DNA from: Acidilobaceae archaeon
GTDB taxonomy: Archaea; Thermoproteota; Thermoprotei_A; Sulfolobales; Acidilobaceae
DNA: 20,928 nt
Direction of reading: 5' to 3'
NCBI GenBank assembly: GCA_026985435.1
Contig: JALSQL010000007.1
Coordinates: forward strand, 1 to 20,928
Shown piece after piece: positions 11,899 to 17,297 of this stretch. The notes under the pieces were generated by a model. That model had not been told where the DNA came from and did no database searches. It was given only the letters and a program-made list of their open reading frames with translations. Position numbers and translations under genes: made by a program. How positions within the stretch are numbered: position 1 is the first letter of the stretch; every line of letters starts with the position of its first letter.

Positions 11899-14163
11899 CT
11901 ACCCGGCGGGTAGGACGGCTAGGACCTCGTACTCCCCCAGGCCCCTGAGCGTGTATGCTAGACGGCCATCCTCGCCGACCCTGACCCTCTCCTCACCGCC
12001 GCCCACCAGCCTCCTCACCAGGTAGTCGCCCGGCTCCAGGCGGGCGTGGAGGGTCGCGCTGGGCACCTCTATGACACGGCGTATCGGGTGGATGCTGTAG
12101 GCCGGGTCGAAGGGTGGCAGGGGCTGGCGGGCCGCCCCTATGGGCGCGTCGAGGAAGCGCTGGTTGTACGTGTGGTTGACGAGGTGGACCAGCATGCCGC
12201 CACCCCGCAGGAGGTAGGGCTCGAACTGCACGGTGTCCGGCGCGTCAAGCCGCGCGGGGGGCTCCCCGGCGCGGCGCAGTAGCGGCCTCTCGAAGAGGCT
12301 GGCGTAGTCGGGGTGGCCGAGCCTGTCGTAGTGGAGGCCGAGCCTCACGGTGTAGTAGATGGCGTGGCCGTCGCCGTAGCTCGACTCGGTTATCCCGGGC
12401 ATCTCGGTCAGGGGGCCGGGCGGCGGCGTGCTCCTGCCGAGGGTGTACTCGTAGCCCCAGGCCCTCCGGGCTAGGCGTATCTTGGCCAGCACCCTAACGT
12501 TCCCCGAGCACCTGGGCGAGACGGCGACCTTGACGCTCTCGCCCAGCATGGGGTCCCTCCTGTCGCGGCGGAACGCCGTGCTGTGGTCCCCGAAGGGTAT
12601 CAGGCGTGGCATCCCCTCCCAGAGGCCCCCGTGGGCGCCCGCGGCCTCCAGGTCGTAGTAGAGGTAGCCCAGCTTCTGGACGCCCTCAAAGCATATGCCC
12701 AGAGCGTCGCCCAGGGCGAGGCTGTGCCTGTAGGTGAAGTCCCTCCTCATGTAGCCGAACTGGTGGGTCGCCACCAGGACGCCGCCCGAGGAGACCCAGC
12801 CCCTTAGGGTTTCCTCGGCCTCGTCAGAGACAACCCCGAGGCTGGCGGCTACTAGCGCCTTGTACTCGCCGAGGATGCTGGGGTCCTCGAGTTCGGGGTC
12901 GGCGATGAACTCCCATGGTAGGTGGAGGTGCATCGCCATCAGCGTGAAGCCCATCACCTCGCCAATGTAGTATTCGGGCCTCGGGTGTAGCATCCAGTCG
13001 TGGGTGAAGGTGCTGTAGGCCACCGCAAGGTACCTCAGGGGTAGCCTGGACGCCAGGTAGTCCTCCATAGAGTCTATCTCCTCGTAGACCTCGGCTAGCG
13101 CGTCCAGGGACCTGGGGTCGGTGAAGAGGTGGCTAGAGAAGGTTACCGCTACAGGCTCGCCGCCAGCTGCGACTATCTCGCGCACGCCCTGCCTTATAGT
13201 GGGGGCTGGCGGGCTCTGCGGGACACGGAGGAAGTAGAACAGGTTCCTAGTTGTTAGCACCCTCTTAGACGGGTCGCGCCCCAGGAGCGCCCTGGAGAGC
13301 TTCGTTATGAACGTTAGGAACCCCGGGCCCCTGCTCTCGGTCTCGGTGCCCTCGGCGTAGGCTCCGTCCAGGTACTCCCTAGCCATCTCAACTACCCTGT
13401 TGCCCCTGCCAGCCCAGCCCGCGGGGTGGTTGTTGTAGAAGAGCGCCACGTCGCCCTTGACGCGCCGGGCTGCCTCCCTGAGGCGGGCGATGGACCTAAC
13501 GGCGACCTGGTACCTCCACTCCCACGCTGTCCGGTAGGCCTCGTCCTCGGGGTTCGCCCTAGGCGGCAGGTCGAGGCCCGTCTCCTCGCGGAATCGCGCC
13601 CTGCAGTAGCTGCAGTAGCAGGCCTTCGTCAGGTCGGGCAGGTAGCGGAAGCTGTCCAGGTGGACGGCGTCGGGCTTAGTCTTCTCGACGACCTCCATTA
13701 TCTCGGGTATGAAGTACTCCTCCATTGCGGGGCTGTTGGGGCATATCTGCGGCCAGTGCGGGTCCCTAACCCTCTCCTCGAGCGGTATGTTCTCCAGCAC
13801 AACCACCTCGCCGTCAATAGTCCTCTGGGCCCAGCTGGGGTGGAGCCTGTAGATGTGCCTGTTTGCCGTGTGCACTGCCATCGGGACGAAGGATATGCCC
13901 CTCTCCCGGAGCATACGCGAGAGCCTCTCGAGGTCCAGGGGGGACCTGGGGTGCCTCGGGTAGAGCCTGCTACCCCTGTAGAAGACGCGGCCCCAGGCGT
14001 CCCTGGCGAACATTATGACAGTGTTGGCGTGGACCCTCTCGGCCAGCTCAACTATCCTCTCCTCATTTATCTCTTCAGCATAGAAACCGAAGGGGTCCTC
14101 AATGTTGACCTGGAGAGCCCTAACCAGCCGGGGCAGAGGCACAGACGCCGCACCGCACACCAA
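11899..14163 (-). CDS. putative glycoside hydrolase, GHL6-type TIM barrel with GH42-like trimerisation domain
   Basis: Large predicted sugar-active enzyme (754 residues from TTG). Residues about 15-370 look like a TIM barrel: ANTVIMFARDAWGRVFY, then a conserved CPNSP, then KPDAVHLDSFRYLPD with Asp170 as a candidate catalytic residue. CYCSYCRARFREETGLDLP (182-200) has the Cys-pair segment seen in hypothetical glycosyl hydrolase family 6 (GHL6). Residues about 390-610 resemble the class-I-glutaminase-like trimerisation domain of GH42 beta-galactosidases (YKALVAASLGVVSDEA). A beta-rich C-terminal domain follows (MLVHLVNHTYNQRF). No signal peptide is visible, so it is probably cytoplasmic. Substrate is unknown; alpha-fucosidase-like and beta-galactosidase-like activities are both possible. 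The start is uncertain: a TATA-like AGTATTTAC at 14178-14186 is too close to the TTG and favours the in-frame GTG at 14142, which is preceded by GGTGCGG. The gene is divergent from the threonine ammonia-lyase. Confidence 0.78.
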   Translation of the reverse strand: MVCGAASVPLPRLVRALQVNIEDPFGFYAEEINEERIVELAERVHANTVIMFARDAWGRVFYRGSRLYPRHPRSPLDLERLSRMLRERGISFVPMAVHTANRHIYRLHPSWAQRTIDGEVVVLENIPLEERVRDPHWPQICPNSPAMEEYFIPEIMEVVEKTKPDAVHLDSFRYLPDLTKACYCSYCRARFREETGLDLPPRANPEDEAYRTAWEWRYQVAVRSIARLREAARRVKGDVALFYNNHPAGWAGRGNRVVEMAREYLDGAYAEGTETESRGPGFLTFITKLSRALLGRDPSKRVLTTRNLFYFLRVPQSPPAPTIRQGVREIVAAGGEPVAVTFSSHLFTDPRSLDALAEVYEEIDSMEDYLASRLPLRYLAVAYSTFTHDWMLHPRPEYYIGEVMGFTLMAMHLHLPWEFIADPELEDPSILGEYKALVAASLGVVSDEAEETLRGWVSSGGVLVATHQFGYMRRDFTYRHSLALGDALGICFEGVQKLGYLYYDLEAAGAHGGLWEGMPRLIPFGDHSTAFRRDRRDPMLGESVKVAVSPRCSGNVRVLAKIRLARRAWGYEYTLGRSTPPPGPLTEMPGITESSYGDGHAIYYTVRLGLHYDRLGHPDYASLFERPLLRRAGEPPARLDAPDTVQFEPYLLRGGGMLVHLVNHTYNQRFLDAPIGAARQPLPPFDPAYSIHPIRRVIEVPSATLHARLEPGDYLVRRLVGGGEERVRVGEDGRLAYTLRGLGEYEVLAVLPAG

Positions 14164-14177
14164 CCCCGGGCGTGGGG

Positions 14178-14210
14178 GTAAATACTGGAAGCGGCCCCCG
14201 CTTAATGAGC
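14178..14210. promoter_or_regulatory. divergent promoter region with a 6-3-6 dyad
   Basis: The gap between the glycosidase and threonine ammonia-lyase genes holds an AT-rich AGTATTTAC (minus, 14178-14186) and, facing the other way, CTTAATGAG (plus, 14201-14209). A perfect dyad AAGCGG-CCC-CCGCTT (14189-14203) lies between them and overlaps the second. The layout suits one regulator acting on both genes, but that is inference. Confidence 0.4.
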
Positions 14211-14234
14211 CCGGGCCGCCCCGGGTAGCGGCTG

Positions 14235-15500
14235 GTGTGGCTTGTGGCAGCCCAACCCAACGGGGATACGGCGGGCAGCGTGGATCCCGACTCGGAGGCT
14301 AGGTTGATACGCGAGGCGGCTGAGGAGCTCGCTGGCGTGGTGCATAGGACCCCCCTAGACCTCTCGGCCACATTCTCGAGGATGACCGGAGCCAGGGTCT
14401 ACCTGAAGCTCGAGAACCTGCAGAAGACCGGCTCCTTCAAGGTTAGGGGGGCGTACTTCAGGATAAGCAGGCTCTCAGAGGAGGAGAAGCGGAGGGGGGT
14501 CGTCGCGGCGAGCGCTGGAAACCACGCCCAGGGCGTGGCGTACGCCGCCTCGCGGGTGGGGGTTAGGGCCACGATTGTGATGCCCGAGACGGCTCCCCAG
14601 GCTAAGGTTGAGGCGACTCGGGGCTACGGGGCTGAGGTGGTCCTCCACGGTAGGGTCTACGATGACGCCTACAAGCGCGCCGTCGAGATCGCCGAGGAGA
14701 CAGGCGCCACTTTCATACACCCCTTCGACGACCCATACGTCATAGCGGGTCAGGGGACGATAGCTGTCGAGGTGGAGGAGCAGCTGGGCGGCGCGCCCGA
14801 CCTAGTGGTCGTGCCCGTGGGCGGCGGCGGCCTGGCCTCGGGGGTGGCCTCGTGGCTCAAGACCAGGCACCCCCAGGTAAAGGTCGTGGGGGTGGAGCCC
14901 GCCTACGCGCCGAAGCTGTCCAGGAGCCTCGAGGCCGGCGAGCCCGTCGAGGTAGCGGCCAGGCCGGGCCTCATGGACGGGCTGGTCACTAAGAGGCCGG
15001 GAAGGATAACGTTCTCACTCCTGAGCAGGCTGATCGACGACGTCGTGACTGTGGACGACGGCGAGGTGGCCAGGGCTATCTACATGCTCCTGGAGAGGAG
15101 TAAGACCCTAGCCGAGGGGGCTGGGGCGGCCGCGCTGGCGGCCCTCCTCTCCGGGAAGATCGAGCCCCCGAGGGGGGCGAGGGTGGTGGTGATAGTAAGC
15201 GGCGGCAACATAGACATGACTAGGCTACCGAAGGTGGTCTACTACCAGCTCGTGAGGGAGGCCAGGGTCGTGAGGATTAGGGGGCTCATACCCGACGCGC
15301 CCGGCTGGCTGAACAGGGTGATAACGATACTTGCCAACGCCAAGCTGAACATCATAGACATACGCCACGATAGGATGCTACCCTTCCTCGAGCCGGGCTG
15401 GGCGGAGGTTGAAGTGGTGGCCGAGACCCCCAGCCATGAGGCGGTCAGGTCCGTGCTGGAGGAACTGAACGGGCTGGGCCTACCATTCAAGGCCCACTAG
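14235..15500 (+). CDS. ilvA: threonine ammonia-lyase (threonine dehydratase) with C-terminal ACT domain
   Basis: PLP enzyme that deaminates threonine to 2-oxobutanoate (and often serine to pyruvate), feeding isoleucine synthesis or amino-acid breakdown. The fold-type II signature KTGSFKVRGA places the PLP lysine at residue 69. SAGNHAQG (93-100) binds the substrate carboxylate and GGGGL (196-200) cups the PLP phosphate. After the catalytic domain, residues about 345-421 form an ACT-like regulatory domain (RIRGLIPDAPGWLNRVITIL). The single ACT domain and 421-residue length fit the shorter TIGR01127-type enzyme rather than long biosynthetic IlvA with two ACT domains. The longest start, GTG at 14235, is given. 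The in-frame GTG at 14280 is also possible because conserved sequence begins near RLIREAAEEL. The CYTH gene follows on the same strand after 37 nt. Confidence 0.92.
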   Translation: MWLVAAQPNGDTAGSVDPDSEARLIREAAEELAGVVHRTPLDLSATFSRMTGARVYLKLENLQKTGSFKVRGAYFRISRLSEEEKRRGVVAASAGNHAQGVAYAASRVGVRATIVMPETAPQAKVEATRGYGAEVVLHGRVYDDAYKRAVEIAEETGATFIHPFDDPYVIAGQGTIAVEVEEQLGGAPDLVVVPVGGGGLASGVASWLKTRHPQVKVVGVEPAYAPKLSRSLEAGEPVEVAARPGLMDGLVTKRPGRITFSLLSRLIDDVVTVDDGEVARAIYMLLERSKTLAEGAGAAALAALLSGKIEPPRGARVVVIVSGGNIDMTRLPKVVYYQLVREARVVRIRGLIPDAPGWLNRVITILANAKLNIIDIRHDRMLPFLEPGWAEVEVVAETPSHEAVRSVLEELNGLGLPFKAH

Positions 15501-15537
15501 CGCTGCCGCTCCCCGGGTAGTCGAGGGTGCGCCAGGT

Positions 15538-16071
15538 ATGACTGGCGGTAAGATGGAGATTGAGGTCAAGGTGCCGGTGGACTGCGGCGAGGTCGGCGGC
15601 CTGCTCGAGAGGCTGAAGGAGCTGGGCGCCGCGGTCGAGGGGCCGCTGAGGGAGGTCGACATCTACCTACTCCACCCCTGCCGCGACGTCGTCGCTAGAG
15701 ACGAGGCGGTCAGGGTCCGGCTCTCGGGGGGCAGGGCTAGGCTCACCTACAAGGGGCCGCGTGTCGGGGAGGGTGTGAAGGCCAGGTTAGAGGTGGAAGC
15801 CGACACCGAGCCCAGGGTGCTCGAGGTCCTGGAGGCCCTAGGCTTCCGGGAGGGGCTTAGAGTCGTGAAGAGTAGGTACTACGCCAGGCTGGGCAGGGCG
15901 CTCGTGACGCTCGACAAAGTAGAGGGGCTAGGATGCTTCGTCGAGGTGGAGTCGCTGCGTTCTGACCCGCGGGACCTGGAGGAGGCCATAGGGGCCCTCG
16001 GCCTGGCCGGGCGCCCCCTAGTCACTGAGAGCTACGCGTCGATGCTAGCCAAGAGGCTGGGCAAGCTCTAA
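15538..16071 (+). CDS. CYTH-domain protein (class IV adenylate cyclase CyaB/thiamine-triphosphatase fold)
   Basis: Triphosphate-tunnel enzyme family member, 177 residues. The defining ExExK motif is at the N-terminus in MEIEVKVPVD (Glu7, Glu9, Lys11). Other tunnel residues follow in the expected order: DEAVRVRLSGGRARLTYKGP, ARLEVEA, VVKSRYYARL and VTLDKVEGLGCFVEVES. The family binds nucleotide or inorganic triphosphates with a divalent cation and includes CyaB adenylyl cyclases and triphosphatases. Archaeal members are often called cyclases without proof. ATG at 15538 is preceded by GAGGGTG at suitable spacing, while an ATG five codons later sits even closer to the motif. It probably shares a transcript with the threonine ammonia-lyase 37 nt upstream. 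The last 27 nt overlap the end of the convergent MgtE-type gene. Confidence 0.88.
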   Translation: MTGGKMEIEVKVPVDCGEVGGLLERLKELGAAVEGPLREVDIYLLHPCRDVVARDEAVRVRLSGGRARLTYKGPRVGEGVKARLEVEADTEPRVLEVLEALGFREGLRVVKSRYYARLGRALVTLDKVEGLGCFVEVESLRSDPRDLEEAIGALGLAGRPLVTESYASMLAKRLGKL

Positions 16072-17253
16072 GGCGATGGCCGCAACGATGATCGTGCCGG
16101 TTAGGTCTACCAGGGAGGTGACCACGGGGATCGCTATGGAGTCAGGGTCTAGCTGGAGCCTGTAGGCCAGCCACGCTATGCCCGCACCCGCGACGCTGCC
16201 GACCGCTACAAGGATAGAGCCCCCGCCGACCAGCGCCGCCAGGAGGTTCCCCGGGCTCGCCGGTATGCCCGCGAGGGAGGCTGACATGTAGCCGATGCCG
16301 GAGAGTATAGCAAGGCCCGGGAGGGCGCCCAGGACGGCCTCGATAACCATCGAGGCCAGCGCCGGGGCGAGGCGGGACGGCCCGTAGAGGTGTAGGATCG
16401 TGGACGACCTACTCGATACTACGGCGGCCGCCGCCCCGGCGTCCTCCAGCAGGCTTCCGACCACGTGTATCAGGCCAGCCGAGTATAGGACGACGCGCCA
16501 CCTGGCGAGCACGCTCCCCGCCCCGCTCTCCAGGAGGCCCAGGAGGGCCAGGGCGATTGCGGAGTCGCGCACCACCCGCGCGAGGCGGCCGCCGCCCAGG
16601 ATCGAGTAGAAGAGCGTGGTGGCGGCCGCCCATAGCACGAGCAGCGACGCCGCCGCCTCGAGGCGTGGCCCGTAGGGCTCCAGGAGGACGACGGCGGCCG
16701 CGAGCGAGGGGAGCGTGATTATGTCGCCTACAACAGTCAACACGGGGGCCGCCACGTTGTCGGGGTTAACGCCCCTCCTGTAGATGAAGACCGCTATGGC
16801 CGCCGCGAAGGGTAGCATGGCGAGGAGCACGACAGCGCTCGATATACCGGCGGCGGAGAGGCACTCGGGGAACCCAAGTCCGGAGGCCAGCGAGGCGGCG
16901 AGGGCGACCATGACTGTGCCGAGCAGGGTCGCCGTTATGACCCCCGCAGCCTCGGCCTCCAGGGCCTCGATCAGCCTGGGCTTCAGGGTGCCGAGCTGGA
17001 GGGCTGTCGAGAGGCGGGCCGCCATCGACGACATGACGCCGCCCCTAATGCTCGCGAGGCCCGGTAGCAGGGCTAGTATCACAGGGTACCTCGTCAGGGC
17101 CCAGGCGAGGTACGCGGAAATGAATATGTTCGCAACGTCGCCAACGTTAGCTATGAGTATCCCACTGGCAATCTCGACGACATGCCTAAAGCGGGGGCGG
17201 GGCCTCCTACGCCTCCAGCCGCCGAGCCGGCCCCGCCCCCCCACAGCTGACAC
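16045..17253 (-). CDS. MgtE-type divalent cation transporter, two fused membrane domains
   Basis: Integral membrane protein of 402 residues with about 10 hydrophobic spans. It looks like two MgtE/SLC41 membrane domains in tandem. The first has LLPGLASIRGGVMSSMAARL and GVNPDNVAAPVLTVVGDIIT (161-180). The second has ASMVIEAVLGALPGLAILSG and LDPDSIAIPVVTSLVDLTGT near residues 370-389. The conserved acidic Asp-Pro-Asp stretches line the cation path in MgtE. The cytoplasmic N-domain and CBS domains that sense Mg2+ in bacterial MgtE are missing, so gating must differ. A basic N-terminus (RRRRPRPRFRH) precedes the first span. The start is GTG at 17253, 28-37 nt from the TATA box CCGTTTATAC. The gene overlaps the end of the CYTH gene by 27 nt tail-to-tail and follows rtcB by 44 nt but has its own promoter. 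Confidence 0.87.
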   Translation of the reverse strand: MSAVGGRGRLGGWRRRRPRPRFRHVVEIASGILIANVGDVANIFISAYLAWALTRYPVILALLPGLASIRGGVMSSMAARLSTALQLGTLKPRLIEALEAEAAGVITATLLGTVMVALAASLASGLGFPECLSAAGISSAVVLLAMLPFAAAIAVFIYRRGVNPDNVAAPVLTVVGDIITLPSLAAAVVLLEPYGPRLEAAASLLVLWAAATTLFYSILGGGRLARVVRDSAIALALLGLLESGAGSVLARWRVVLYSAGLIHVVGSLLEDAGAAAAVVSSRSSTILHLYGPSRLAPALASMVIEAVLGALPGLAILSGIGYMSASLAGIPASPGNLLAALVGGGSILVAVGSVAGAGIAWLAYRLQLDPDSIAIPVVTSLVDLTGTIIVAAIALELAQPLG

Positions 17254-17280
17254 CGATGGGTAGGGGCTGGATAGATGAGG

Positions 17281-17290
17281 GTATAAACGG
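17281..17290 (-). promoter_or_regulatory. TATA box of the MgtE-type gene
   Basis: Minus-strand CCGTTTATAC is 28-37 nt upstream of the GTG at 17253, the spacing for a leaderless transcript. It lies in the 44-nt gap after the rtcB stop, so the transporter need not depend on rtcB transcription. Confidence 0.6.
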
Positions 17291-17297
17291 GGCCGGG

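Noticed and set aside
11288..12025. 245-codon plus-strand open frame across the SDR gene and the glycosidase end
   Set aside because: It spans two minus-strand genes and their intergenic gap, is Ser/Arg/Pro-rich, and shows no motif.
13426..14181. 251-codon plus-strand open frame opposite the glycosidase gene
   Set aside because: It is antisense to a well-supported gene in a GC-rich genome where long antisense frames arise by codon bias; no domain is recognisable in it.
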